A stretch of 64,000 nt of DNA from positions 1,178,001 through 1,242,000 of the forward strand of contig NC_005956.1 in the NCBI RefSeq assembly GCF_000046705.1. Reading direction: 5' to 3'. Source of the DNA: Bartonella henselae str. Houston-1. GTDB taxonomy: Bacteria > Pseudomonadota > Alphaproteobacteria > Rhizobiales > Rhizobiaceae. Below are positions 54,094 through 64,000 of this stretch, piece by piece (within the stretch, counting starts at the first letter, position 1; each line of letters starts with the position of its first letter). The translations under genes were made by a program, and so were the position numbers. The notes beneath the pieces were generated by a model that saw nothing but the letters and a program-made list of their open reading frames with translations, was not told the DNA's origin and made no database searches.

Positions 54094-55839
54094 TTAATTT
54101 GCCTGACGACGCAAAAATGCTGGTATTTCCAACTGATCTTCTTCACTTACAAAATTACGCTGATCTTGTGAAACATGGGGATGCAACTCACCAGCACGAC
54201 GTGGAACATAAACAGAAGCATCTTGAACAAGTGCCCGAGAATTTTTATTATGAACACGAACTTCTTGCTGCTGAGAAGATCTTACAGCGGGCTCTAGCTT
54301 AGCTTCTGGCTCAGCCTCTTCACGATGTGTCAAACTTTGTTTTAAACGCTGCCAAAGATTGCGAGGTCCTTGGTCAGCAGATGACCTCTCACCTTGACCA
54401 TGAGCAACAGGAGGAAAATCCTTTAACTCAGGCATACGCATAGGTGAACGCGCTTGTATTTGTTTTACTTGATTTTCTTTTTGCTGCACAACGCCTGTCA
54501 TCTCATCAAGAACATGCGCCGTCGCCTCCATACTCACTGGTGCAACCATAGAGGATTGCGAACTACGGCTTACTTGCACACGTGGCGCATTTGATATCTG
54601 CCCATGAGCACTTGACCCATAAGCAGCGGCAGCATTTCGTGCAGCAACAGTGTCTGCAGGCTGTGCAAAAATTTGACTTTTAGGACGAAACTGCTCTCCA
54701 ACCGTTTTGCCCTTTTCTATTTCAAGTGCTTCGATCACTTCTACCATTGACTCAGAGCGCAAGGGTGGTGATTGAACATGAAAAGAACTTTGCGGCATTC
54801 CAGGATCGTTCTTACGAATTGAAGTTGCATGTCTTTGAAGTTGAGGATGAGAAGGCTGAACTAAATCACTAACCTCACGATCGATCCCCGTTGCAACCAC
54901 AGAGACACGAATAACACCCTCTAGTGACTCATCATCAATAGCACCAAAGATAACATTAGCATCTGCATCCACTTCTTCGCGAATACGATTAGCAGCTTCA
55001 TCGACTTCAAATAAAGTCATATCACGACCACCAGTAATAGAAATCAAAAGACCGCGAGCACCACGCATAGAAGTATCATCCAACAACGGATTAGCAATAG
55101 CTGCTTCAGCAGCAGCCAAAGCACGCCCTTCACCAGATGCCTCGCCGGTTCCCATCATCGCACGGCCCATTTCATGCATAACAGAACGAACATCAGCAAA
55201 ATCAAGGTTAATGAGCCCTTCTTTAATCATGAGATCTGTAATGGAAGCAACACCAGAGTAAAGCACTTGGTCAGCCATAGCAAAAGCATCAGCAAAGGTT
55301 GTTTTTTCATCTGCAATACGGAAAAGATTCTGATTAGGTATAACAATCAATGTATCAACAGATTTTTGTAATTCTTCAATACCAGCCTCTGCCGTTTTCA
55401 TACGGCGAGCGCCTTCAAACTGAAATGGCTTTGTCACAACACCAACGGTCAAAATACCTTTTTCACGAGCAGCACGTGCAACAACAGGTGCTGCTCCTGT
55501 TCCCGTACCTCCTCCCATACCAGCAGTAATGAAAATCATATGGGAATCTGCGAGATGGTCGATAATTTCATCAATACATTCCTCTGCAGCCGCTTGTCCA
55601 ACTTCCGGTAAAGCACCAGCACCTAAACCTTCTGTAACTGCTGCACCAAGCTGGATAACACGTTCAGCCTTTGACATAGCCAAAGCCTGCGCATCTGTAT
55701 TAGCAACAACAAAATCAACTCCTTGAAGACCAGCATTAATCATATTATTCACAGCATTCCCGCCACCACCACCAACACCAAAAACGGTAATACGTGGCTT
55801 CAATTCCGCGATATCTGGCCGATGCAGATTAATCGTCAT
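54094..55839 (-). CDS. ftsZ: Cell division protein FtsZ
   Basis: 581 aa from the ATG with AAGGAAAAGGAA upstream (55839); the frame is open to 55863. GTPase domain with [13 protein letters not shown] and the tubulin signature [10 protein letters not shown]. After the ~320-residue core comes a long low-complexity Ala/Gln/Ser-rich linker (~240 aa) and the conserved C-terminal peptide [10 protein letters not shown] that binds FtsA and other partners. The long linker is typical of the Rhizobiales. It forms the Z ring. Confidence 0.97.
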   Translation of the reverse strand: MTINLHRPDIAELKPRITVFGVGGGGGNAVNNMINAGLQGVDFVVANTDAQALAMSKAERVIQLGAAVTEGLGAGALPEVGQAAAEECIDEIIDHLADSHMIFITAGMGGGTGTGAAPVVARAAREKGILTVGVVTKPFQFEGARRMKTAEAGIEELQKSVDTLIVIPNQNLFRIADEKTTFADAFAMADQVLYSGVASITDLMIKEGLINLDFADVRSVMHEMGRAMMGTGEASGEGRALAAAEAAIANPLLDDTSMRGARGLLISITGGRDMTLFEVDEAANRIREEVDADANVIFGAIDDESLEGVIRVSVVATGIDREVSDLVQPSHPQLQRHATSIRKNDPGMPQSSFHVQSPPLRSESMVEVIEALEIEKGKTVGEQFRPKSQIFAQPADTVAARNAAAAYGSSAHGQISNAPRVQVSRSSQSSMVAPVSMEATAHVLDEMTGVVQQKENQVKQIQARSPMRMPELKDFPPVAHGQGERSSADQGPRNLWQRLKQSLTHREEAEPEAKLEPAVRSSQQQEVRVHNKNSRALVQDASVYVPRRAGELHPHVSQDQRNFVSEEDQLEIPAFLRRQAN

Positions 55840-55908
55840 TTCCTTTTCCTTCTCATAAGACATCGCAAGTCAAAGCGATGAAATTTAACTTTATCTCAAT
55901 AGACTTAC

Positions 55909-57210
55909 TTAAAAACTCTCACGCAACCACTGACCAACACGCTGAAAATATCCACGTGTGCCGGTCGATAAATGATTTACTGCAACTTGCATTGTTTTTT
56001 CTTCAAACCCCACCAATTGCGGATAAATTAACAATCCAACAGCAGATGTAAACGCCGCCCCTTTTGCAAGAGAAGGAAGCCTCGAAATACCTAAAGGCCG
56101 TCCTATACGAACATTTCTTCCCAATATAGTACGTGCCATTTCTGGCAACCCTGTTAACTGGCTTGCTCCCCCAGTCAAAATAACACGCTTACCAATGATA
56201 TGACCAAAACCAGAGCGATTTAAACAATCACGCACCATCTCTAAAATTTCTTCAACACGCGCACGAATGATACGCCCAAGAACAGCACGTGGATATTGGA
56301 TTTCACGGTGCTCATTGCCAATCTCTGTCACATTAACCATATGGCGTTCATCAGCACTTGTAACAAGCGCAGAACCATAGACAACCTTTAAACGTTCTGC
56401 CTCTGGAAGTGACATAGAGAATCCACGCGCAACATCAAGAGTCACATGATGTCCCCCAACGGCAAGTGCATTGGCATGGACAAATTTTCCTTCAGAAAAC
56501 ACTGAAAATGTTGTTGTTCCACCGCCAAAGTCAATACATGCCGCTCCTAAATGCGCCTCATCATTCATCAAAACAGCAAGACCACTGGCAAAGGGAGTTA
56601 CAACCATCGCTTCGACACTCAAATGCGCACGATTAATGCAAGTTTCTAAATTACGCAAAGCCGCTGTTTCCGCTGTTACCACATGCACATCTACTCCAAA
56701 AAAATCTCCGATCATTCCAACAGGATCAGAAATTCCTTTATCTCCATCTAAGACATAAGAAACCGGAACTGAATGTACGACATGGCGCTCAGCATTAAAA
56801 GCTTTGCGTGAAACATCTGCAAATGCCACACGTATATCACGCTTGGTGACTTCACGACCATTCAAACTTACCACGCCATTGATAAGAGCACTTTGTAATC
56901 GGCTTGAGGAAAAGTTCACAATTACCGAATCCACCACCAAACCAGCCATTTTTTCTGCCGCATCAACAGCCAAACGTATCGATTGCTCTGCTGCAAATAT
57001 ATCCATCACAACACCGGATTTGATACCGCGTGAACGCTGCACTCCAAATCCTAAAATTTCCATAGAATGTGTACGACCATGTAAATAATGTGCATGCTTC
57101 AAAGGACGCAAACAAGCAATAAGACACACAATTTTACTTGATCCGACATCAAGAACCGTCAAAAAACGAGTTTTGCGTCCCCCGCTATGATGTGATTTGA
57201 GTAACATCAT
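55909..57210 (-). CDS. ftsA: Cell division protein FtsA
   Basis: 433 aa, actin-like. N-terminal VLDVGSSKIVCLI, the SHS2 domain with RDIRVAFADVSRKAF, the phosphate 2 motif ACIDFGGGTTTFSVF near 220, and adenosine motif RVILTGGASQLTGL near 350. The C-terminal amphipathic helix (FQRVGQWLRESF) anchors Z filaments to the membrane. Its start overlaps ftsQ by 4 nt. Confidence 0.97.
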   Translation of the reverse strand: MMLLKSHHSGGRKTRFLTVLDVGSSKIVCLIACLRPLKHAHYLHGRTHSMEILGFGVQRSRGIKSGVVMDIFAAEQSIRLAVDAAEKMAGLVVDSVIVNFSSSRLQSALINGVVSLNGREVTKRDIRVAFADVSRKAFNAERHVVHSVPVSYVLDGDKGISDPVGMIGDFFGVDVHVVTAETAALRNLETCINRAHLSVEAMVVTPFASGLAVLMNDEAHLGAACIDFGGGTTTFSVFSEGKFVHANALAVGGHHVTLDVARGFSMSLPEAERLKVVYGSALVTSADERHMVNVTEIGNEHREIQYPRAVLGRIIRARVEEILEMVRDCLNRSGFGHIIGKRVILTGGASQLTGLPEMARTILGRNVRIGRPLGISRLPSLAKGAAFTSAVGLLIYPQLVGFEEKTMQVAVNHLSTGTRGYFQRVGQWLRESF

Positions 57211-58139
57211 AGTTTTCCTGCCTTTCGCGCCTTCAAAACGCGTTGTTCTTCTGCTACAAAAGCACGATGACGTTCTAACACCTCATCAGATAAAGCCACT
57301 GTAATACGATCAGGAAGACGTAAATCAACACGTAAGACATCACGAGAAAAAAGATTTTGCACTGTAGCTGACTCAATAAGAGAATCAAGTCTTTCAAAGG
57401 CACCATTTTCAGGCAACAAAACGCGCACCCCATTATCCAAAATAAGATCCCAACGCCGATCACCTACACGAACATAAGCACGAACATGATCATACACTTT
57501 AGGATATACTGACAGCGCTTGAAGAAAGCCTTTGGCAGCATTTTGCGCACCTTGGCCAACTACAAGAGGCAAATTTTGAACTATCCCTGTTTGAAAGGGC
57601 GCAATAACACGACCTGTACTATCAACAATATCCATCATGCCATCATGCTGCCAAATTGCATATGGCTTACGCTCCACAACTGAAATACGAACTCGGTTGG
57701 GATAAATCTTTTGAACATTAGCTGATTGAATCCAAGCCTTCTGTTCTAAAAGAGAACGCGCCCGATCAACATTAAAAGTGAATATGGATGGAGCAGTATC
57801 AAGCCCTAAAATTTTCAAAATTTCCTGTTTAACCACACGTTTATTGCCGCTCATATCAACATCGGTAACCACAAAACCAATATCCGAGAGTGCAGTCTTC
57901 ACAATCATCTCTACACGACCACTCAATGAAAAGCCATAAAGCAACGTGAGAGAGAAAAAAAACAAAACCGCAAAAGAACCAAAATGGCGAGGCACATGTA
58001 TACGGACAAATACAAACTCAAACATAAACCGGAGAAAGCGACGATAAAGACGTGGCAAAACTGGCACTGAAAGTACCACCATGGGGATATTTGTTTTATC
58101 AACATTCAACGCATACATGACGCGTCCTCCACCATCCAC
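57207..58139 (-). CDS. ftsQ: Cell division protein FtsQ
   Basis: 310 aa. Cytoplasmic N-terminus, one TM helix near residue 60 ([18 protein letters not shown]), a POTRA domain ([12 protein letters not shown]) and the FtsQ beta domain ([18 protein letters not shown]). Divisome bridge to FtsB/FtsL. The start could be ATG at 58118 (MYALN); both overlap the 3' end of ddl, indicating coupling. Confidence 0.95.
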   Translation of the reverse strand: MDGGGRVMYALNVDKTNIPMVVLSVPVLPRLYRRFLRFMFEFVFVRIHVPRHFGSFAVLFFFSLTLLYGFSLSGRVEMIVKTALSDIGFVVTDVDMSGNKRVVKQEILKILGLDTAPSIFTFNVDRARSLLEQKAWIQSANVQKIYPNRVRISVVERKPYAIWQHDGMMDIVDSTGRVIAPFQTGIVQNLPLVVGQGAQNAAKGFLQALSVYPKVYDHVRAYVRVGDRRWDLILDNGVRVLLPENGAFERLDSLIESATVQNLFSRDVLRVDLRLPDRITVALSDEVLERHRAFVAEEQRVLKARKAGKL

Positions 58140-59026
58140 TGAACAATATCGCCGTAAGTACGACCACTCGCTTTTGCAATATCAGGGAAAAGAGATGTTG
58201 GCGTCATACCGGGTTGTGTATTAATTTCAAGCCAAACCAACTCTCCTGTTTCCTCATCAAAACGAAAATCAGAACGGCTAACACCACGACAACCTATCGC
58301 CTGATGTGCTGCTAAAGACATTCTTTGCACATTTTGGTAAATATTTGATGAAAGTTGTGCAGGACAAACATGAAGAGAGCCACCAGATTTATATTTTGAG
58401 TCATAATCGTAGAATTGAAAGTGCTTTTCAGGAAGAATTTCACAAACATCCAGAGCTTTGTTTCCCATAACAGCACAAGTAAGCTCACGACCAGGAATAT
58501 ATTTTTCAACAATTACTGTATCTGCATAAACCCATTCAGATCCCACAACATTAAGCGATGGCACAGATTCATTTTCTTTTACAATAATCACACCCAAACT
58601 TGACCCTTCACAGACAGGCTTAATCACGTAAGGAGGCTCCATAGGATGCTCTTTCCCAACAGCAAAGCGACTCATGACACAAGAAGGAGCAATAGAAACC
58701 CCAACGCTTGCAACAACAATTTTTGCACGCCCTTTATCCATTGCCAGTGCTGATGCCATCACGCCAGAATGCGTATAAGGAATTTTTAAATATTCAAGAA
58801 CACCCTGAATACGACCATCTTCACCAAATGGACCATGTAACGCATTAAAAGCAATATCAGGCTGCAACTGTTCAAGAACAGAAGCGATATGACCATCAAC
58901 ATCCACACGACTCACACGATACCCCTGCGCTTCAAGAACATCAGCACAAGCAGTACCTGAAGACAAACTTACAGACCGTTCAGAAGAGAATCCCCCCATC
59001 AGCACAGCTATATGCTCATCTTTCAT
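58106..59026 (-). CDS. ddl: D-alanine--D-alanine ligase
   Basis: 306 aa ATP-grasp enzyme making the D-Ala-D-Ala dipeptide for MurF. Motifs: [44 protein letters not shown], and the metal-binding [17 protein letters not shown] near the C-terminus. It lies between murB and ftsQ. A 226-bp gap separates it from murB. The cycA-type permease elsewhere in the window could supply D-Ala, which is an inference. Confidence 0.96.
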   Translation of the reverse strand: MKDEHIAVLMGGFSSERSVSLSSGTACADVLEAQGYRVSRVDVDGHIASVLEQLQPDIAFNALHGPFGEDGRIQGVLEYLKIPYTHSGVMASALAMDKGRAKIVVASVGVSIAPSCVMSRFAVGKEHPMEPPYVIKPVCEGSSLGVIIVKENESVPSLNVVGSEWVYADTVIVEKYIPGRELTCAVMGNKALDVCEILPEKHFQFYDYDSKYKSGGSLHVCPAQLSSNIYQNVQRMSLAAHQAIGCRGVSRSDFRFDEETGELVWLEINTQPGMTPTSLFPDIAKASGRTYGDIVQWMVEDASCMR

Positions 59027-59252
59027 AACAACTTATTCTCCTTCGTATACTATATATAGACAACACAGAAATCACTAACACCATATACAGGAAAGACCAA
59101 GATTTACCCTTGCGAATCAATAACCTAGCATTTTGCATAATGAATCAGACTGAGACGCATGACGCAAGAGTTTCTTTGTTAATTTATTGATTCTTAATAG
59201 ATTTTTTTATTATCTCTTTGAAATGACTCAATTTTTTATGACACTGAACAAA

Positions 59253-60230
59253 TCAATTAAATGGGTCAAAAGAAGAGACGATACGGCCTTGTTCAAATTG
59301 ACCAATACGCTGTATTTCCCACTGTAAGAGATGGGAAGAATAAGCAAAAACACGGGCACGCACTGTTTCGCCCAATGCTTCAAGATCATAGGCTGTTGCT
59401 TGCCCTGTATTAATCATAAAATTACAATGCATTTCACTCATTTGAGCGCCACCAATCTGTAGACCACGGCACCCTGCTTCATCAATAACACGCCACGCAG
59501 AAATATCTTTAGGATTTCGAAAAGTTGAGCCTCCTGTTTTTTCTCGCACAGGCTGCACGCTTTCCCGATGAAGAGCAACTTCATCCATAGCAGCACGAAT
59601 ATCACCTTTATTTCCTGGCTTTCCTTCTAATAAAGCAGCCGTAAAAATGAAATCTTCAGGAACAGCACAATGACGATAAGAATAATGCATATCTGCCAAA
59701 CTTAAGGTATGACACTGTCCTCTACGATCAAGTGCATAAACCTCAACAACACGTGCAGCTGTCTCAACACCATTAGCCCCTGCATTCATTTTGAGTGCTC
59801 CTCCAAGACCTCCAGGAATACCATGATAAAAATGAAAACCTGCAATCTCTGCCTCTAAAGCGGCCGCTGCTAAATGTTTATCTGCCGTAGCAGCACCAAC
59901 CAAAAAGCCCGTTGGAGAAACCTGCTGGACTTGCCCAAAACCTTTGGCCGAAAGACGAATAACAACTCCAGGAATCCCACCATCTCGTACCAGAAGATTA
60001 GAACCAATCCCCACAATTGTTACAGGAATAGATTCAGGCAAATTTTGCAGAAAAAAAGCTAAATCTACCTCATCAGCAGGCTGATAAAAAAGTTCAGCCA
60101 AACCACCAGTGCGAAACCACGTCACCTTCTGCATATCCATATTAGGCGTAAGTTTTCCCTTTATACCACCTAACGTCGGTTGTAAACGCGCTAACAGCGC
60201 CTCACCATCAATCAGCTGAAAATTTATCAT
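59253..60230 (-). CDS. murB: UDP-N-acetylenolpyruvoylglucosamine reductase
   Basis: 325 aa from ATG 60230. The frame is open 45 codons further, but those lie inside murC and the usual MurB length supports the internal ATG. FAD-binding: [20 protein letters not shown] near 72; [20 protein letters not shown] near 128; catalytic GGSTFRNP near 236. Reduces the enolpyruvyl group to give UDP-MurNAc. It overlaps the murC 3' end by 23 nt. The downstream gap (59027-59252) is featureless. Confidence 0.95.
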   Translation of the reverse strand: MINFQLIDGEALLARLQPTLGGIKGKLTPNMDMQKVTWFRTGGLAELFYQPADEVDLAFFLQNLPESIPVTIVGIGSNLLVRDGGIPGVVIRLSAKGFGQVQQVSPTGFLVGAATADKHLAAAALEAEIAGFHFYHGIPGGLGGALKMNAGANGVETAARVVEVYALDRRGQCHTLSLADMHYSYRHCAVPEDFIFTAALLEGKPGNKGDIRAAMDEVALHRESVQPVREKTGGSTFRNPKDISAWRVIDEAGCRGLQIGGAQMSEMHCNFMINTGQATAYDLEALGETVRARVFAYSSHLLQWEIQRIGQFEQGRIVSSFDPFN

Positions 60231-61635
60231 TGTTATCAAATACCGCCAATTGGTTAGGCAAAGCACAAGCCCATTGTGTGATATTGCCAGCACCAAGAAA
60301 AACAACATAATCACCAGATTTAGAAAAAGTAGAGACAATCGAAACAACATCTTCCAAACAATCAATCAAACGCACATCACGATGACCAGCCATTTGAATA
60401 TGTTCTACCAATTCCCTAGCACCAAAACCAGTAATTGGCTCTTCACCGGCTGCATAAACCGGAGCAATCAACACTATATCTGCATCATTAAAACAAGCCG
60501 CAAAATCATCAAATAAATGATACAAACGTGAATAACGATGGGGTTGTGCAATAGCTATCACGCGCCCTTTTGCACTCTCACGCGCTGCACATAAAACAGC
60601 TTTTATTTCGACAGGATGATGTCCATAATCATCGAATATTTCAACGCCTCGCCAACTTCCTATTTGCGTAAAACGCCGTTTTACTCCACCAAATCCTGCT
60701 AAGCCCTTTTTGATAGATTCATTTGAAATGCCAAGTTCATGAGCAATGGCAATCGCCGCAGTTGCATTAGAAACATTGTGCTGCCCAGACATTGGCAAAA
60801 CCAAATTTTTCAATTCAGTCTCTCTACCCGTTTTCCGCGAGCGCATAAAGACATCAAAATACGTTTTTTGACCATCCATAGAAAGATTAAGAAAACGAAT
60901 ATCCGCTTGTGGATTTGCACCATAAGTAATCACCCAACGATCATCAATACGACTAGCCAATGACTGAACCTCTGGATGATCAATACACAAAACAGCAAAA
61001 CCATAAAAAGGAACATTCTCTACAAATTGGCGAAAAGCATCACGCACAGCAGCAAAACTCCCATAATGGTCTAAATGCTCACGATCGATATTGGTCACAA
61101 CAGCAATATCAGCAGGTAATTTTAAAAAAGTACCATCACTTTCATCAGCCTCAACCACCATCCAATCACCCTCCCCCATACGAGCATTCGTACCATAAGC
61201 ATTGATAATACCACCATTAATTACCATCGGATCAAAACTCCCGGCATCAAGAAGCGCTGCAATCATTGATGTCGTTGTTGTTTTCCCATGAGTACCACCC
61301 ACAGCAATTGCCCGACGAAAACGCATCAGCTCTGCCAACATTTCGGCACGCTTTACAAGTGGTAAATGCCTCTCTTTTGCAGCAATATATTCAGGATTTG
61401 TTTTTTTAATAGCAGTAGAAAGGACAACAAATTCTGCATCTCCTAAATTTTCAGCATGATGCCCTACATGAACTTGAATTCCTTTATCCTGTAAACGTTT
61501 AACATTAGCGTTATCAATTTGATCAGATCCTTGAACTTTATAACCAAGATTATGAAAAACTTCAGCAATTCCACTCATACCAATTCCACCGATTCCGACA
61601 AAATGGATAAGGCCTATATTAAGCGGCATTTTCAT
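60208..61635 (-). CDS. murC: UDP-N-acetylmuramate--L-alanine ligase
   Basis: 475 aa. N-terminal Rossmann [17 protein letters not shown] loop [11 protein letters not shown] near 114, then [14 protein letters not shown] and [14 protein letters not shown]. Adds the first residue (L-Ala) of the stem peptide. GGAGGAG precedes the ATG at 61635, which is inside the murG 3' end. Confidence 0.97.
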   Translation of the reverse strand: MKMPLNIGLIHFVGIGGIGMSGIAEVFHNLGYKVQGSDQIDNANVKRLQDKGIQVHVGHHAENLGDAEFVVLSTAIKKTNPEYIAAKERHLPLVKRAEMLAELMRFRRAIAVGGTHGKTTTTSMIAALLDAGSFDPMVINGGIINAYGTNARMGEGDWMVVEADESDGTFLKLPADIAVVTNIDREHLDHYGSFAAVRDAFRQFVENVPFYGFAVLCIDHPEVQSLASRIDDRWVITYGANPQADIRFLNLSMDGQKTYFDVFMRSRKTGRETELKNLVLPMSGQHNVSNATAAIAIAHELGISNESIKKGLAGFGGVKRRFTQIGSWRGVEIFDDYGHHPVEIKAVLCAARESAKGRVIAIAQPHRYSRLYHLFDDFAACFNDADIVLIAPVYAAGEEPITGFGARELVEHIQMAGHRDVRLIDCLEDVVSIVSTFSKSGDYVVFLGAGNITQWACALPNQLAVFDNNDKFSAD

Positions 61636-62755
61636 CAAAAAACTCCTCCTTTACATCTGACAGCGACCGCCCCACAATCAACGCTTCAGCCATATCAGCA
61701 AGACGACGAGTTGCATAAGGTTGCCCCACTTTTTTTGCAGCAAGCGCTTGTTTTTCCAATAAGTGCGGTGCACAAAAGGCTTCTGTTAAGAGGGAAGCAA
61801 GTCTTTGTGCGTTCAAATCTTTTTCTGATATAATTTGAGCACCTCCCACACGAGCAAGCAGTGCCGCATTCGCTGCCTGATCGTGATCTAAAGCATGAGG
61901 ATAGGGAATAAGCAGAGCAGGTCGACCAATCACGGCGATTTCACAAACAGACGAAGCACCAGCACGTGACAAAATAAATTGAGACCGTGCCATACGTTCA
62001 GCCATATCATCAAAAAAAGGAGCAACTTCTGCTTGCACATCCATCTGGCGATAGATTTTTATCAACTCTTCCGTATCACCACGAACTTGCTGAACAATCC
62101 GTAAACGTTGACGTATATTATCATCAAGCAAAGCAATTGCTTCAGGGACAATTCGTGAAAAAAAAGAGGCTCCCTGACTCCCACCAAAAATCAAGAAATG
62201 AAACGGCTTCTCACCCTCTGAGGGATAATAAGGAATTTCTGCTGCATTGAGAACAACATCACGCACAGGATTGCCAGTCAAAACTGTTTTATGAGCGTAA
62301 CGATTATTTTGCGACAACAAACCACCTGCTATTGCAGACACAAAAACTGCCAATACCCGATTGGCACGCCCCATAACAGCATTTTGCTCATGAATAAATG
62401 TTACACGCCTCATGAAAGCAGCAACAATAAGAGGAGGAAAGGTAGGATATCCCCCAAATCCACCAACAAGAACAGGACACAGTTTATAAAAAAGCGCTAA
62501 AGATTGTCCCATTCCTTTTAACAACATCCAAAATGTTTTTATAAGGGAAAAAGGGTGACGTCGTGTAAATGTTGCCGATGAAATGATATGTATATGCTCT
62601 TCATCAAAGCAGCGTACAAAACGCTGTGCCCTTTCATCCGTCACTAAATGAACATCATATCCACGCTGCCTTAATTCAACAGCAACAGCTTCCGCAGGAA
62701 AAAGATGCCCACCTGTACCACCAGCCGCTAAAACAATAACTTTTTTATCAGTCAT
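61619..62755 (-). CDS. murG: UDP-GlcNAc--undecaprenyl-PP-MurNAc-pentapeptide transferase
   Basis: 378 aa from ATG 62755; it overlaps the ftsW stop by 8 nt. GT-B glycosyltransferase producing lipid II at the inner membrane. Motifs: [40 protein letters not shown] near 196, and [20 protein letters not shown] near 285. A basic/hydrophobic patch links to the membrane. Confidence 0.97.
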   Translation of the reverse strand: MTDKKVIVLAAGGTGGHLFPAEAVAVELRQRGYDVHLVTDERAQRFVRCFDEEHIHIISSATFTRRHPFSLIKTFWMLLKGMGQSLALFYKLCPVLVGGFGGYPTFPPLIVAAFMRRVTFIHEQNAVMGRANRVLAVFVSAIAGGLLSQNNRYAHKTVLTGNPVRDVVLNAAEIPYYPSEGEKPFHFLIFGGSQGASFFSRIVPEAIALLDDNIRQRLRIVQQVRGDTEELIKIYRQMDVQAEVAPFFDDMAERMARSQFILSRAGASSVCEIAVIGRPALLIPYPHALDHDQAANAALLARVGGAQIISEKDLNAQRLASLLTEAFCAPHLLEKQALAAKKVGQPYATRRLADMAEALIVGRSLSDVKEEFFDENAA

Positions 62756-63902
62756 AAATTGTATCCAAGACAACAGGAGAGGAAAAAGCTGAAAGACGCG
62801 CTTCTGGCCAGCGGCGTGTTAAACTAAGCAAAATGCCCATTGAAAGTGCAATCGCCACCATAGATGAACCACCATAAGAAATAAACGGCAATGTCATACC
62901 TTTTGGAGGGATTAAATGAAGATTAACTGCCATATTAATCGCTGATTGAAAGCCAATCATCATCGCTATACCAGTGATACCAAGACGTATAAAGGAATCA
63001 CGTGTATTCGATGCTATATAAAATGAGCGCATAACAATAAAGCCAAAAAGCATCATAATGAACAAACAGAGTATAATACCATATTCTTCAGCAGCAACGG
63101 AAAATACAAAATCTGTATGGCTATCAGGAATGATACGTTTCACCGTTCCCTCTCCCGGTCCTTGCCCAAACCAACCACCATTCAAAATAGCTTCACGTCC
63201 CACATCCACTTGAAAGGTATCGCCTTCACCTGTCAAAAAACCATTAATACGTTCGCGTACATGATGAAGAAAAAGATACGCCAAAACAATTCCTACAAGC
63301 CCTAAAATGATAAATAAGAAAATAATGCTAAGGGATACACCAGCAACAAAAAACAAACCGCCCCATGTTGCACTTATTAAAAACGTTTGACCAATATCAG
63401 GCTGCAAAACGAGAAGCACACAACAAAAACCATAAAGTAAAGTAGCTAACGTATAACCAGGAATCCCTCTACGCCTTATTTGTTCCGAAAAAAGCCAAGC
63501 GGACATAACCACAAAAGCTGGTTTCATAAACTCTGAAGCTTGTACAGAAAAACCAAAGAGAGGAATCCACCGCCGCGCTCCCTTCACTTCTGGGCCAAAG
63601 AATAAGGTTGCAATCATAAGAACAACCGTTGTAATTAACACAAGAGCGCATAAACGGCGAATATTACGCAGCGAAAAAAAAGAAACCGTAACCATCGTAA
63701 AAAATGCTGGAATACTAAAAATAATATGCCAGCGAACAAAATAAAAACTATCTGCTATTCCGATTTTTTTTGCAATAGCGGGGCTCGCAGCAAAAGATAG
63801 CATAATGCCAACCCCCATTAAAATCAAACACGCTGCAAAGATAGAGCGATCAATTGTCCACCACCAATTCGCAATTGGATCTCTATCTGCACGTGTAAAC
63901 AT
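62748..63902 (-). CDS. ftsW: FtsW, SEDS-family septal glycosyltransferase
   Basis: 384 aa from ATG 63902 (Shine-Dalgarno AAGG 8 nt upstream; the frame is open 3 codons further). About ten membrane helices. SEDS signatures: GARRWIPLFGFSVQASEFMK near residue 113, VLQPDIGQTFLISATWGGLF near 170 (with the catalytic Asp region), GQGPGEGTVKRIIPDSHTDF near 247, and LPFISYGGSSMVAIALSMGI near the C-terminus. FtsW makes septal peptidoglycan with its PBP partner. It precedes murG. The next gene to the right is outside the window. Confidence 0.95.
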   Translation of the reverse strand: MFTRADRDPIANWWWTIDRSIFAACLILMGVGIMLSFAASPAIAKKIGIADSFYFVRWHIIFSIPAFFTMVTVSFFSLRNIRRLCALVLITTVVLMIATLFFGPEVKGARRWIPLFGFSVQASEFMKPAFVVMSAWLFSEQIRRRGIPGYTLATLLYGFCCVLLVLQPDIGQTFLISATWGGLFFVAGVSLSIIFLFIILGLVGIVLAYLFLHHVRERINGFLTGEGDTFQVDVGREAILNGGWFGQGPGEGTVKRIIPDSHTDFVFSVAAEEYGIILCLFIMMLFGFIVMRSFYIASNTRDSFIRLGITGIAMMIGFQSAINMAVNLHLIPPKGMTLPFISYGGSSMVAIALSMGILLSLTRRWPEARLSAFSSPVVLDTIYD

Positions 63903-64000
63903 TATATTCACCTTATCCTTTTCATAATTCTACTCAAAGTGACATGGTTCCCCACTTTTTTAGCAAACACTTCAAAAACTGAATTACATGAGAAAAGATT

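Noticed and set aside
59253..60365. 370-aa version of MurB with hydrophobic N-terminus
   Set aside because: The extra 45 codons are the murC 3' end read in another frame; the ATG at 60230 gives the family's normal length.

Overview
The window looks like a chromosomal segment of a Bartonella species (Alphaproteobacteria, Hyphomicrobiales/Rhizobiales). The evidence is AT-rich DNA with long gene-poor gaps, a Bartonella-type hemin-binding outer-membrane protein gene (here broken), a circularly permuted alphaproteobacterial tmRNA gene encoding the tag ANDNYAEARLAA, an alpha-type SspB, and a division/cell-wall cluster in Rhizobiales order. The genus is an inference from protein and gene-order recall; no search was run.

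Layout. 0-6.4 kb: threonine dehydratase (ilvA), tRNA-Leu(UAA), an hbp pseudogene stopped by one in-frame TAG, and a large MscS-family channel overlapping a small exported-protein gene. 6.9-12.3 kb: secDF fusion, a CPA2 cation/proton antiporter and a YbhN-like membrane protein, all on the + strand. 13-20 kb: TerC-CBS-CorC membrane protein, tRNA-Lys(CUU), a cycA-type amino-acid permease, and ilvC, separated by long gaps without recognisable genes. 20.6-31.8 kb (- strand): pdxJ, a RecD-like helicase, ilvI behind a leader with a terminator hairpin, miaA, and the block thyA-folA-hflK-hflC-degP.

31.9-37.8 kb holds three tandem copies of a KgtP-like alpha-ketoglutarate permease, each 435 aa and each with its own terminator. 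They are followed by a DUF2853 gene, and a decayed copy of that DUF2853 gene lies between copies 2 and 3. This shows that the duplicated unit was permease plus DUF2853. 37.9-39.5 kb is a trans-translation neighbourhood: permuted ssrA, sspB (the adaptor that hands ssrA-tagged proteins to ClpXP), and two tiny genes (DUF4169 and a ribbon-helix-helix protein). 39.6-46.1 kb: uvrD-type helicase, a hexapeptide acyltransferase, and the row SCO1-prmA-pepP.

46.1-48.0 kb is a graveyard: a frameshifted phage-type integrase and a detached 26-codon copy of the 3' end of ligA. 48-63.9 kb is a long - strand cluster, in transcription order ftsW, murG, murC, murB, ddl, ftsQ, ftsA, ftsZ, lpxC, bamD, recN, ligA. 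It covers peptidoglycan precursor synthesis, the divisome, lipid A synthesis and outer-membrane assembly. Many of its genes overlap by a few bases; it continues beyond the right edge.

I did not find a convincing wholly new system. The best leads are the kgtP/DUF2853 duplication with decay, the ssrA-sspB-DUF4169-RHH cluster, the ilvI leader, and the hbp nonsense codon.
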